A DNA stretch of 35,063 nucleotides from CAZSWR01 sp964610885. GTDB lineage: Bacteria > Bacteroidota > Ignavibacteria > Kapaibacteriales > UBA2268. The DNA is taken from positions 1 through 35,063 of the forward strand of contig CAZSWR010000030.1 of the NCBI GenBank assembly GCA_964610885.1. Direction: 5' to 3'. The position numbers were made by a program, and so were the translations under genes. Shown piece after piece: positions 17,107 to 24,406 of this stretch. The notes beneath the pieces were generated by a model that did no database searches, was not told the DNA's origin, and was given only the letters and a program-made list of their open reading frames with translations. Every line of letters starts with the position of its first letter. The first letter of the stretch is position 1.

Positions 17107-17370
17107 CTACTCTACCTCCACAATAAGAATCTCTTCTTCTGTAAGGCCATACAGCTCGTTCATCATGCGGTCGATTCCCTTTGTTGCATGGATGTTCACG
17201 CTCCGTTTAAGGCTTTTCTGGGGCTGTATGGCTTTTAATGAATTAACCAGCAGCCTTGACTGAATGTGATTCAAGAGATTATGGTTTAATATATTCATGG
17301 TAATGTTTGGCATTTCGTTCTCAATTTTTAACAAATCAATGGTGCTGTTTGATATAAATAATAATCTCAA
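17107..17370 (-). pseudogene. Fragment resembling a TaqI/Eco57I-class methyltransferase C-terminus
   Basis: A short open frame of 87 codons with a TTG as its only upstream start and an in-frame stop at 17386-17388. The last 20 or so residues (IDRMMNELYGLTEEEILIVE) match the typical C-terminal end of TaqI-like/Eco57I-like restriction-modification methyltransferases and PglX-type proteins (DRMVYELYGLTEEEI..VE). Nothing upstream continues the protein, so this is best read as a decayed remnant. It sits directly upstream of the TAC operon on the same strand, suggesting this spot once held a defence locus. A small intact gene cannot be excluded. Confidence 0.5.
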
Positions 17371-17560
17371 TTTAAGATTAATATGTTAATATGCCAAGGA
17401 ATTCCGCAAACAAATCTGTAAAGATCCGACAAATGCTTCGTGTTTTTCAAACCGAAAATGAGTCTTCATTCCCACCTCCCCCGCATTTCCCCAAACACTG
17501 CTTTTTTGTTTTGTGCAAAATGATTATATTGGATTTTGAATTATTACCAACGAGAAATGA

Positions 17561-18217
17561 ATGAAAGCACTTACTATTGTCATCGTTAGCCTGTTGTTGC
17601 TGAATTCTTGCAATAATCGCGATCCGAAGCCATTGAAAGCTGAATCGATCGAAGAGATCCGTATGGGTAATATGGTCTGGATGCAGGGGAACCTGAATGT
17701 CGAGTATTTCCAGAATGGCGACCTGATCCCGGAAATCTCCGACGATGCCGAGTGGCAGAGGACGAAGTCGGCCGCCTGGTGCTACGTCAATAACGACTCG
17801 ACCGGCCAAGGCGAATTGGGAAGGCTCTATAATTACTATGCCGTTACGGATCCGCGTGGCCTGCTGCCGGCCGGATGGCACGTGGCGACAGCCGACGATT
17901 GGGACTCGCTGCGCGCCTACCTCGTCGGCCAACAAGACACGGTGAGAATATCCTCGGATAGCCTGGACGTTGCCGATACCGTTTCAAATGAAAAAGTATA
18001 CCTCGGATACAAATATCCGCAAAGCAACTCGAGGAAGCCTGAAGGGGTCTTCCTTCGCGACCGTGGGTATTTGCATTTTTGGCTGAATCCCCGATCCACA
18101 GGGCGTGGCAATCATTTAAAAGTGCGCCTTGGAATAAGCGCGATCGATTTCAACCGCAAAACCGAACCCTTGAATTCCGGATTCGCCGTGCGTTGCGTCA
18201 AAGATAGTGGGAAATAA
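17561..18217 (+). CDS. FISUMP-domain lipoprotein
   Basis: A 218-aa lipoprotein. The signal peptide ends in lipobox LLNSC (Cys17). The body is the Fibrobacter succinogenes major paralogous (FISUMP) domain: an opening WMQGNLNVEYFQNGD, a central AAWCYVNND, LYNYYAVTDPRGLLPAGWHV then ATADDWDSL, and the usual end GFAVRCVKD. Such domains are common on surface proteins of Fibrobacteres and Bacteroidota; their biochemical role is not known. The start is fixed by the signal peptide. Single gene, with no clear partner. Confidence 0.85.
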   Translation: MKALTIVIVSLLLLNSCNNRDPKPLKAESIEEIRMGNMVWMQGNLNVEYFQNGDLIPEISDDAEWQRTKSAAWCYVNNDSTGQGELGRLYNYYAVTDPRGLLPAGWHVATADDWDSLRAYLVGQQDTVRISSDSLDVADTVSNEKVYLGYKYPQSNSRKPEGVFLRDRGYLHFWLNPRSTGRGNHLKVRLGISAIDFNRKTEPLNSGFAVRCVKDSGK

Positions 18218-18327
18218 TACCTTTTTCAAGTTGAGATAACTGCCTTTGTCATTCCCTCGAGTAGGCGGGAATCTCATCTTTGTGCTAATAATTACTCGAA
18301 TATCCCGGCGAAACACCTCATGCCCAG

Positions 18328-18396
18328 TGGTCACTGAGCTTGCCGAAGTGTGGTCACTGAGCTTGCCGAAGTGTGGTCACTGAGCTTGCCGAAGTG
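18328..18396. repeat. Three tandem copies of a 23-bp repeat
   Basis: Unit TGGTCACTGAGCTTGCCGAAGTG written in pieces: TGGTCACTGAGC then TTGCCGAAGTG; copies at 18328-18350, 18351-18373 and 18374-18396 are identical. It resembles a mobile intergenic motif seen in Bacteroidota genomes. Confidence 0.9.
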
Positions 18397-18464
18397 TTCC
18401 CTAATGTATGAGTACTTCTTTGACCTACTTAACTACTTGAGAATCACGGTATTACCAGAAGCAG

Positions 18465-18596
18465 GGGGCTGTCTCAAAAGCGTCATTCTGAACGAAGTGA
18501 AGAATCCATTCCCATGCTAAGTATTTGCTAATTATGGATGTTTCACTTCGTTCATCATGACGAAACAACTGTATTTCGGGCTTTTGAGACAGCCCC
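18465..18596. mobile_element. 132-bp MITE-like near-palindrome
   Basis: Perfect 16-bp terminal inverted repeats, GGGGCTGTCTCAAAAG (18465-18480) and its complement (18581-18596). The inner sequence also pairs: 18481-18501 and 18542-18562 match at 19 of 21 positions. GGGGCTGTCTCAAAA is of the type seen at ends of IS1182-family elements, so this may be a non-autonomous derivative. No transposase is present and no target duplication is obvious. Confidence 0.75.
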
Positions 18597-18720
18597 TCGC
18601 AATTTGTATTATTACGAAAAAAAAGAAATCCTAATTTCGTAATGTTATATTGGACTGCACACACACAAAATAGCGAAGGCTCATTAAAAATATCACATTG
18701 CAATTTCGCGTTTTATATAA

Positions 18721-18768
18721 AAAATCCCCCTCGCTCGCATTGTCATACTCGGGAGCAAGGGGGATTTT
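18721..18768 (-). terminator. Terminator after argD-like gene
   Basis: Arms AAAATCCCCCTCGCTC (18721-18736) and GAGCAAGGGGGATTTT (18753-18768) pair with one mismatch. On the minus strand the hairpin ends in a T-rich tract. It lies 36 nt past the aminotransferase stop. Confidence 0.75.
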
Positions 18769-18803
18769 CTTACTATACTAAACTACAGCTGCCTCTCGGC
18801 CAA

Positions 18804-19973
18804 TTACAGGCATTTGTCCAAAGCTGCCACGAATTCGTCGATCTCGGCCTCTCCGGCTATGAGCGGCGGCACAATCCTGACCACCGTTCCCGATGCCGAA
18901 TTTGATATGACGTGGTGCTCCAGCATTGCCTTCACGACCGTATCCGAAGGGAATGCAAGCACGACGCCCTGCATCAGACCCAGTCCGCGCAGCTCAATGA
19001 TTTTACCGGCGTGTTTCGATTGGAGCGCCTCGAGTTTCCCGCGAAGATATTTACCGGTTTCCTCCACGCGGCCCAGCAATCCATTTTCCAATTCATTGAC
19101 GACCGCAAGTCCTGCTGCGCAGGCCACTGCATTGCCGCCGTATGTGGTGCCGTGGGTGCCCTGTTTCCAGACGTTTGCCAGCGATTCGTCGGCCACGATT
19201 GCGCCGAGTGGCATTCCGCCGCCCATTCCTTTCGCTAAAGTGATAATGTCGGGACGGAATCCCCAATGCTCGAAGCTGAAGAATTTTCCTGTGCGGCCGG
19301 TTCCTGCCTGAATCTCGTCGGCGATGACGAGGAAGCCGTAGCGCGAGCGCAACTCGTTGATCGTGTCCACAAATTCTTGGCTGACCGTGGAGCAACCGCC
19401 CTCGCCCTGCACGAATTCAAGGATGATGCCGGCCGTCTGCTCGTTGACGTTTGCGCGCAATTCGTCCGGCGAATTGTATTTGATGACCTTCATGTTGTCT
19501 AAGTAAGGCCCCATATTCTCTTTGTATTGGGGTTTGTCCATCAGCGAAAGCGCGCCATAGGTGCGGCCGTGGAACCCGCCGGAGAATCCAAGCATATTTG
19601 TTTTGCCGAGGCCATGGCCGTGGCGGCGAACCAATTTAATCGCGCCCTCTGTGGCTTCGGTGCCGGAGTTGGTGAAGAACACGCGGCCCAGCCCCGAGGC
19701 TGCAACTAATTTTTCGGCAAGCTGGATCTGAGGTTCCTGATAGAAATAATTCGATATGTGCATGTATTTCTTGGCTTGGTTCACCACGGCTTCGACGACG
19801 GCCGGATGGCTGTGCCCGAGCGCGTTCACGGCGATTCCGCCAAGGAAATCCAACCACGAATTGCCTTCGCGGTCATAAACCCTGCAACCTTCGGCCCGGT
19901 CCACAACGATGGGCAGGCGTTTGTAGGTCTGGAATATTACTTTTTTTTCTTGATCGACTAATCCGTTATTCAT
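18804..19973 (-). CDS. argD: Class III aminotransferase, ArgD-like
   Basis: PLP-dependent aminotransferase of the acetylornithine/succinyldiaminopimelate type; ArgD makes N-acetylornithine in arginine synthesis and can also serve lysine synthesis. 389 aa, normal length. Visible signatures: LDFLGGIAVNALGHSHP at the N-terminus, phosphate-binding FFTNSGTEATEGAIKL (the usual TEAN is TEAT here), SGGFHGRTYGALS, Asp219 in FLVIADEIQAGTGRTGK, and the Schiff-base Lys248 in ITLAKGMGGGMPLGA. It starts 28 nt after umuD on the same strand, so the two may be co-transcribed. No other arginine genes are near, so exact substrate (acetylornithine or a related omega-amino acid) is not proven. Confidence 0.85.
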   Translation of the reverse strand: MNNGLVDQEKKVIFQTYKRLPIVVDRAEGCRVYDREGNSWLDFLGGIAVNALGHSHPAVVEAVVNQAKKYMHISNYFYQEPQIQLAEKLVAASGLGRVFFTNSGTEATEGAIKLVRRHGHGLGKTNMLGFSGGFHGRTYGALSLMDKPQYKENMGPYLDNMKVIKYNSPDELRANVNEQTAGIILEFVQGEGGCSTVSQEFVDTINELRSRYGFLVIADEIQAGTGRTGKFFSFEHWGFRPDIITLAKGMGGGMPLGAIVADESLANVWKQGTHGTTYGGNAVACAAGLAVVNELENGLLGRVEETGKYLRGKLEALQSKHAGKIIELRGLGLMQGVVLAFPSDTVVKAMLEHHVISNSASGTVVRIVPPLIAGEAEIDEFVAALDKCL

Positions 19974-20001
19974 TGTTTTGCCTATTAATATTATATAATA
20001 A

Positions 20002-20388
20002 TTATAAAACTGAATGTATCACAGTCGAGACCACTCCCCACACTTCGAATTGCATATCGGGAGTGATTGTAACGGGCTGGTAGTTGGGGTTTTCGGCTTC
20101 GAGCCACACTTCGCCCTGCGCCATACGCAGCCGTTTGACGAGCAATTCGCCATTGATAACGGCGATGATGACGCTACCGTCCTTGGCCACGAGCGACCTA
20201 TCCACGACGAGCATATCGCCCGAGTAGATGCCCGCGCCCGTCATCGAATCGCCCGTTACGCGCACGAAAAAAGTAGCCGAAGGGTTTCGAATAAGGTGTT
20301 CGTTCAGGTCGAGCCTGCCCTCCAAATAGTCTTCGGCCGGCGAAGGGAACCCGGCAGAGACCGATTCGAGGAAGACCGGCAGCTTCAT
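20002..20388 (-). CDS. umuD: UmuD-type S24 self-cleaving SOS protein
   Basis: A 128-aa LexA-like peptidase of the UmuD type. UmuD is cleaved under RecA stimulation to UmuD', which forms DNA polymerase V with UmuC. All key features are present: cleavage site SVSAGFPSPAEDY (Ala12-Gly13), the nucleophile Ser48 in VTGDSMTGAGI, and the general-base Lys85 in GELLVKRL; PSATFFVRV and IYSGDMLVVD are also conserved. No DNA-binding domain is present, excluding LexA. The start ATG is the only good one in a frame that is open ~32 codons further up. umuC is absent nearby; the next gene is argD-like. It may support a polymerase encoded elsewhere. Confidence 0.88.
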   Translation of the reverse strand: MKLPVFLESVSAGFPSPAEDYLEGRLDLNEHLIRNPSATFFVRVTGDSMTGAGIYSGDMLVVDRSLVAKDGSVIIAVINGELLVKRLRMAQGEVWLEAENPNYQPVTITPDMQFEVWGVVSTVIHSVL

Positions 20389-20491
20389 TTCGGCGTTGCG
20401 TTCCGGCAGTATGATTTGCTCTGCCCGTGTTTCTTTGTCTTTGTCCTGTACTATTTCTTCGTTCCCCCAAATATCCCAAAAGAGCCAAACT

Positions 20492-20522
20492 CAAAATTAA
20501 AGCTAAATAATGATTTGGCAAA
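20492..20522 (-). promoter_or_regulatory. Bacteroidota-type promoter of umuD
   Basis: On the minus strand TTTG (20519-20522), 19-nt spacer, TAATTTTG (20492-20499), an exact match to TTTG/TAnnTTTG. It implies a leader of about 95 nt, where SOS regulation could act; I did not recognise a LexA box. Confidence 0.55.
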
Positions 20523-20626
20523 GGAAAATAAGGCACGGCGGCCAGTTGTTTTTGGGGGAGAGGAGAAAGTAGCAAGGGACAAGGGACAAGGGGAAATGTG
20601 TAGTGGCGGAATCTGATGTGCTGATG

Positions 20627-20836
20627 AGCTGATGTGATAATGTGATTATTAGCTGATGTGATAATGTGATGATTGTTTACTNNNNNNNNNNNNNNNNNNN
20701 NNNNNNNNNNNNNNNNNNNNNNNNNNNNNNNNNNNNNNNNNNNNNNNNNNNNNNNNNNNNNNNNNNNNNNNNNNNNNNNNNAGCTGATGTGATAATGTGA
20801 TTATTAGCTGATGTGATAATGTGATGATTGTTTACT
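20627..20836. repeat. Scaffold gap bounded by identical 55-nt sequences
   Basis: 100 N at 20682-20781. The 55 nt to its left (20627-20681) and right (20782-20836) are identical, built from AGCTGATGTGATAATGTG units. The gap either stands for more of this repeat or is an unmerged contig overlap. Confidence 0.9.
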
Positions 20837-20870
20837 GAAATTTTTGGATTGAATCATAAAGAATTTCAAT

Positions 20871-20890
20871 GTAGGGTCGGGTTCGGAATC
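20871..20890. repeat. Degenerate GTAGGGGC-type palindrome, core B
   Basis: GTAGGGTCGGGTTCGGAATC: the left arm and the TTCGGAA centre are recognisable, the right arm is lost. Confidence 0.6.
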
Positions 20891-20913
20891 AGCGTTTTTA
20901 TTCAAAGTCTAAA

Positions 20914-21030
20914 ACTCATCCGATGACTTTAGGTGATTATTTGTAATAAACTTGAAATTTTGGTAGTCATCGGATGAGTTCTCTTTCATGCAGGCATCAA
21001 GAAAAAGGGCACAGCGTGCCGCGCCCCTGC
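20914..21030 (-). repeat. Composite palindrome unit, copy 2
   Basis: Inverted relative to 15531-15651. It has the same 15-bp arms (20914-20928 and 20965-20979), the same TGCCTGCATGAAAGAG-like spacer, an A-run in place of the T-run, and a core-A palindrome ending GCCGCGCCCCTGC at 21030. The hairpin loop differs between copies while arms and spacer are kept. Confidence 0.8.
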
Positions 21031-21044
21031 ATTGCAAATCGTTA

Positions 21045-21223
21045 TAAATCATCACATCAGCATATTATCACATCTGCTCATCTATATCGGATTCGAATCC
21101 CGCCCCTACAGAAGAATTTGAATTCATTCTTTAATCATTCTAATCACACGAATCACAGTTCAGACAATCATCACATCAGCATATCATCACATCAGCACAT
21201 CATCTCATCATCACATCAGCTCA
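21045..21223. repeat. Core-B palindrome within ATCACATCAGC-type repeats
   Basis: A core-B element (21088-21110, CGGATTCGAATCCCGCCCC then TACA), a segment related to the reverse complement of 15480-15525, and a run of ATCACATCAGCATATC-type low-complexity sequence up to the 3' end of the IPTL-CTERM gene. No gene is visible between 20389 and 21223 apart from the umuD promoter. Confidence 0.7.
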
Positions 21224-21814
21224 TTAAACAAACCTTCTCCAAACAACCGCGCCGCCAATCACTGCGATCAGGCCGCCAAAGGCAATCAAGCCCCACTGGC
21301 CGAGGGTTGGGATGGTAGTGAAGGTGATTTCGTTTGCGTAGTAATTTGTGCCTTCGCTGTTTGTGGCGTATGCGCGGACGTGGTACAAAGTTGATTGGTT
21401 CAGGCCCGTCATTTGGGAGGTGAAAGCGCCCATGCCGCTGCCGTCTTCTGTATGGCCCAATTCATTCGTTAGGAGTGTGGGATTGGCCGCCAGACTCCAG
21501 ACGATTCCTCTTTGAGCGATGTCTTGGCCGCCATCGGACACAACGCACCCGCCGGAACGAGCCGTGCTCTCCGAGAACATGTCGGCGGCGGTAGTGGTGA
21601 TTCTAACTTCGCCGAGTATCTGATAGTTTAAGCCTTCGCCGAGAGCTTCCGGCGTGGCGGGTAATTCGCCCACTCTGACAGTACCGACGATTCTATATGC
21701 ACCGTTTGACGAATTAACGGCTCCATTGCCGAGAATCTTTTTATTAATATTTACCTGTCCAAAAGCTGAGGCGTACAACCCCAAGACCATCATGAAAATT
21801 ATTACTTTTTTCAT
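21224..21814 (-). CDS. Exported FN3-like protein with IPTL-CTERM sorting signal
   Basis: A 196-aa protein starting at the ATG 21812-21814; an in-frame ATG exists 10 codons earlier, but MKKVIIFMMVLGLYASAFGQ is a proper signal peptide start. The middle holds one Ig/FN3-like domain (RGIVWSLAANPTL, LNQSTLYHVRAYATNSEG), the same type as the two in the neighbouring propeller protein. The C-terminus is IPTLGQWGLIAFGGLIAVIG followed by a short basic WRRF end, matching IPTL-CTERM: IPTL motif, hydrophobic helix, Arg cluster. Such tails are considered sorting signals for an exosortase-like system. It shares strand and neighbourhood with the propeller gene, with a hairpin between. Confidence 0.85.
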   Translation of the reverse strand: MKKVIIFMMVLGLYASAFGQVNINKKILGNGAVNSSNGAYRIVGTVRVGELPATPEALGEGLNYQILGEVRITTTAADMFSESTARSGGCVVSDGGQDIAQRGIVWSLAANPTLLTNELGHTEDGSGMGAFTSQMTGLNQSTLYHVRAYATNSEGTNYYANEITFTTIPTLGQWGLIAFGGLIAVIGGAVVWRRFV

Positions 21815-21849
21815 ATAATAATCCATATGTTTAATATTCGCCATCTTTG

Positions 21850-21880
21850 GTTATACTACCATTTGGAATGGTAATATGAC
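21850..21880 (-). terminator. Variable-stem hairpin between two surface-protein genes
   Basis: TACTACCATTTGGAATGGTA core with outer pairs that include G-U wobbles; follows the propeller gene on the minus strand and precedes the IPTL-CTERM gene. Same loop family as 6050-6086. Confidence 0.5.
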
Positions 21881-21948
21881 TAACTAATATATTATTAATT
21901 TTGTTGTAATTATATCGTAATTCATAATTTGAAATCCGTAATTGATAG

Positions 21949-23955
21949 TTACTTTCCTACCGACCCGACCGGGTACGCCGAGCCTGTGATTGCGGTTCGT
22001 GGCGATAGTTCCGAGTCGGTGCCGACCGTGATCCCGAGCCAATACGATGTGTTGAACTTGACGGCATCGATCGGGTTGACTGCGCCCAGGTTCACGTTGA
22101 CCATGCCGCGTGCCACGGCCACCGTTTGCGTTTCGGCCCACACTTGCGTGCCGCCGGTCAGTGCATCGTACAGTTTGAAAGTAATCGAGTAATTCCCATC
22201 GTTCAGCAGCTTGCCCGTGTTATCAGTCAGCAGCCCCTGGAAGGAGATTTTATTCACGTTTTCGGGGTTGTACGTGGTGAAACTCATTTCATTCCCGTAC
22301 CCGGTACCTGTGGAATTCGTCGCATAAGCGCGGACGTAGAATTTCTGCCCTAAAGTAAGGTTCTTCAGATTTGCCGAAAAACTTCCGCCAGCGAAAGAGC
22401 CTGTTAGTTTTGTAGTATCATTGGATACTGTGGGATTCCCGGTTTTATTCCAGCAAACGCCGTATTCGATAATACTCTTATTGTCTTTATAATAAACATG
22501 TCCGCCGCAAGTTGCAGAACCGGGTTGAATATTAGTTACAGGAAGCGTATATAATTGCGGGACGGGAGGAATGAGCGTGAAGACTATTTCGTTGCCATAG
22601 CCAATGCCATTAGAGTTTTCGGCAAATGCTCGGGCGTAATATGTTTTGCCCAGTGTTAAGCCTGTAATTTTACCTGTAAATGTACCACTCTCAAAAGTAC
22701 CGTTTTCTTTGTAATTGGTATCTGAAATAGTTGGGCTTCCAACCGAATTCCAACATATACCTCTCGAAGTGGCTGGGTATCCGTTTGCAACAATAATCTC
22801 TATATTGCAGTCTGCTCCGATATCAGTCATTGAGGAAACTGTACCGGTACTTACTACGGGAAGAAGAGTATATCTCATTACAGTGGCTTTTTGGCCGTTT
22901 CCGTAATCAGAGTAAACCACATACTTAGAACCCGCTCCGTCGATCGCAGCTGAAATAAAACTTGCCGAACCCGCGGAGAAGCCGGCGCTACCAACAGCCT
23001 CCCAATTACCGTTGGTGTATCTCATTACAGTGGCTTTGGAGTTGTTTCCACCGTCCGAGTAAATCACATACGGAGTACCGGCGCTGTCGATCGCAATGGT
23101 CGTATAATATGGAGTCCCCATGGAGAAACCTGCGGTGCCAACAGGCACCCAACTGCCGCCAAAGAATTTCATTACGGTGACTCTATAGCCGTTTCCACCG
23201 TCAGAGTATGCCACAAACGGAGTACTTGCACCGTCGATCGCAATTGAAATATTACCTGCCTCCCCCGCGGAGATACCTGCATTACCAGCAGCCTCCCAAT
23301 GATCGACGTTGAATTTCATTACAGTGGGTTGGTAGTTGATTCCACCGTCCAAGTACGCCACATACGGGGTACGCGAACCGTCGATTGCAAGTGAAATAAA
23401 TTCAACATCTCCCACGGAGAAACCTGCTGTGCCGACAGTAACCCAATTGCCGCCAAAGAATTTCATTACGGTGGCTTTATAGCTGTTTCCACCGTCCGAG
23501 TATGCAACAAACGGAGTACCCGCGCCGTCGATCGCTATGGAAGTATATATCACCGGAGCCACGGAGAATCCGGCGGTGCCGACAAGCACCCAATTACCAC
23601 CGAAGAATTTCATTACAGTCGCTGCGGTGCTATTTGCACCGTCCCGGTAAAGCACATACGGTGTACCCGCGCCGTCGATTGCAATTGAAATTTGAGTTGC
23701 CGCCCCCGCCGAGAACCCGGCTGTACCGACAAGCACCCAATTAGTGCCGTTGAATTTCATTACGGTGGCTCTATTGCCGTTTCCACCGTCCGAGTATGCT
23801 ACATAAGGAGTGCCGGAGGGGTCTAACGCAATCTTGGTATAATCCGCTTGTCCGGCAGAGAAACCGGCAGTGCCGACGGTTCGCCATGTCTGGCCGCTTG
23901 CGCTGCTGAGAATCGCCAGCACAAGCAAACACGAGAATGATATTAACTTTTTCAT
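21949..23955 (-). CDS. Secreted seven-unit beta-propeller protein with FN3-like domains
   Basis: 668 aa from the ATG at 23953-23955 (signal peptide MKKLISFSCLLVLAILSSAS); an earlier in-frame start lies 13 codons up. Seven tandem 49-residue units follow, each reading roughly VGTAGFSAG..., IAIDGAGTPYVAYSDGG, ATVMKF.GGNW, consistent with a seven-bladed propeller. Then come two Ig/FN3-like domains (RGICWNSVGSPTISD; YGVCWNKTGNPTVSN). The C-terminal region (ISFQGLLTDNTGKLL, FKLYDALTGGTQVW, ELSPRTAITGSAYP) is the stalk-start domain found in long fibre-like Bacteroidota proteins. Here it stops just after AYP, so the usual fibre part is missing. No T9SS tail. Probably a surface adhesin or ligand-binding protein; function inferred. 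Confidence 0.85.
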   Translation of the reverse strand: MKKLISFSCLLVLAILSSASGQTWRTVGTAGFSAGQADYTKIALDPSGTPYVAYSDGGNGNRATVMKFNGTNWVLVGTAGFSAGAATQISIAIDGAGTPYVLYRDGANSTAATVMKFFGGNWVLVGTAGFSVAPVIYTSIAIDGAGTPFVAYSDGGNSYKATVMKFFGGNWVTVGTAGFSVGDVEFISLAIDGSRTPYVAYLDGGINYQPTVMKFNVDHWEAAGNAGISAGEAGNISIAIDGASTPFVAYSDGGNGYRVTVMKFFGGSWVPVGTAGFSMGTPYYTTIAIDSAGTPYVIYSDGGNNSKATVMRYTNGNWEAVGSAGFSAGSASFISAAIDGAGSKYVVYSDYGNGQKATVMRYTLLPVVSTGTVSSMTDIGADCNIEIIVANGYPATSRGICWNSVGSPTISDTNYKENGTFESGTFTGKITGLTLGKTYYARAFAENSNGIGYGNEIVFTLIPPVPQLYTLPVTNIQPGSATCGGHVYYKDNKSIIEYGVCWNKTGNPTVSNDTTKLTGSFAGGSFSANLKNLTLGQKFYVRAYATNSTGTGYGNEMSFTTYNPENVNKISFQGLLTDNTGKLLNDGNYSITFKLYDALTGGTQVWAETQTVAVARGMVNVNLGAVNPIDAVKFNTSYWLGITVGTDSELSPRTAITGSAYPVGSVGK

Positions 23956-24043
23956 AATGGTAAAAATATTATTTTGGGCATCCGAAGATGCCAATGCGAA
24001 TTCTCGAAAAACAGCTTTCCGCGCCTTTTCAATTCATTTATTA

Positions 24044-24075
24044 CAAAATTATAAAACTATTTTATAAGAAACAAA
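24044..24075 (-). promoter_or_regulatory. Bacteroidota-type promoter of the propeller gene
   Basis: On the minus strand TTTG (24072-24075), 20-nt spacer, TAATTTTG (24044-24051); exact consensus, leader about 80 nt. Confidence 0.6.
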
Positions 24076-24256
24076 TATATCAATTTGTTGCTTGCTGGCG
24101 TGGCTTTCACAGATGTAGGAGAATTTCCATCAAAAAAATATGCGCGTAAACCTTCCTAAGGTATTACACCTACGGCATGTATGAAAAGCACTGTGGTATT
24201 AACCTTCGGAAGGTTCAAGATTTTTTTTATTTTCACGCCTCAGGTTTTCGTGATTG

Positions 24257-24308
24257 CACCAACCCCGAAGGGGTTGAACATGAATAACCACGTCTCGCGA
24301 GGCGTGGG
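24257..24308 (-). repeat. 52-bp dispersed repeat, copy 2
   Basis: Reverse complement of 5990-6041 with a single difference in the CAACCCC-loop-GGGGTTG hairpin (CTT/CTC change in the loop). Confidence 0.85.
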
Positions 24309-24373
24309 CAACGCCCCGTCCGTCTGGAACCAAACCTTCAAGACTATCTGTCTATACTCCAGCAAATAACACC

Positions 24374-24406
24374 AGATGTGCCACAATTCGGAAGTGTGGC
24401 ACATCT
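24374..24406. repeat. Variable-stem hairpin (12-bp arms)
   Basis: AGATGTGCCACA (24374-24385), loop ATTCGGAAG, TGTGGCACATCT (24395-24406). Same loop type as the gene-end hairpins elsewhere, here without an adjacent gene end. Confidence 0.65.

Noticed and set aside
20198..20575. 125-codon minus-strand frame overlapping umuD
   Set aside because: It overlaps umuD in another frame, is Arg-rich and low in structure; umuD has clear family motifs.
21081..21110. GGATTCGAATCC resembling a tRNA T-arm
   Set aside because: It is a core-B palindrome of the GTAGGGGC family; no acceptor stem, D-arm or anticodon arm lies around it.
15428..21110. Prophage or integron around the TAC and umuD genes
   Set aside because: No integrase, att-like direct repeats, tRNA or phage structural genes were seen; repeats there are REP/MITE-like.
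20600..21225. Possible CRISPR array from regular ATGTGATAATGTG/ATCACATCAGC units
   Set aside because: Units are short, degenerate and directly abutting, without unique spacers of constant length, and no cas gene is present.
24201..24235. Hairpin AACCTTCGGAAGGTT with T-run as an intrinsic terminator
   Set aside because: No gene ends nearby on that strand; it is listed only as part of the intergenic repeat region.
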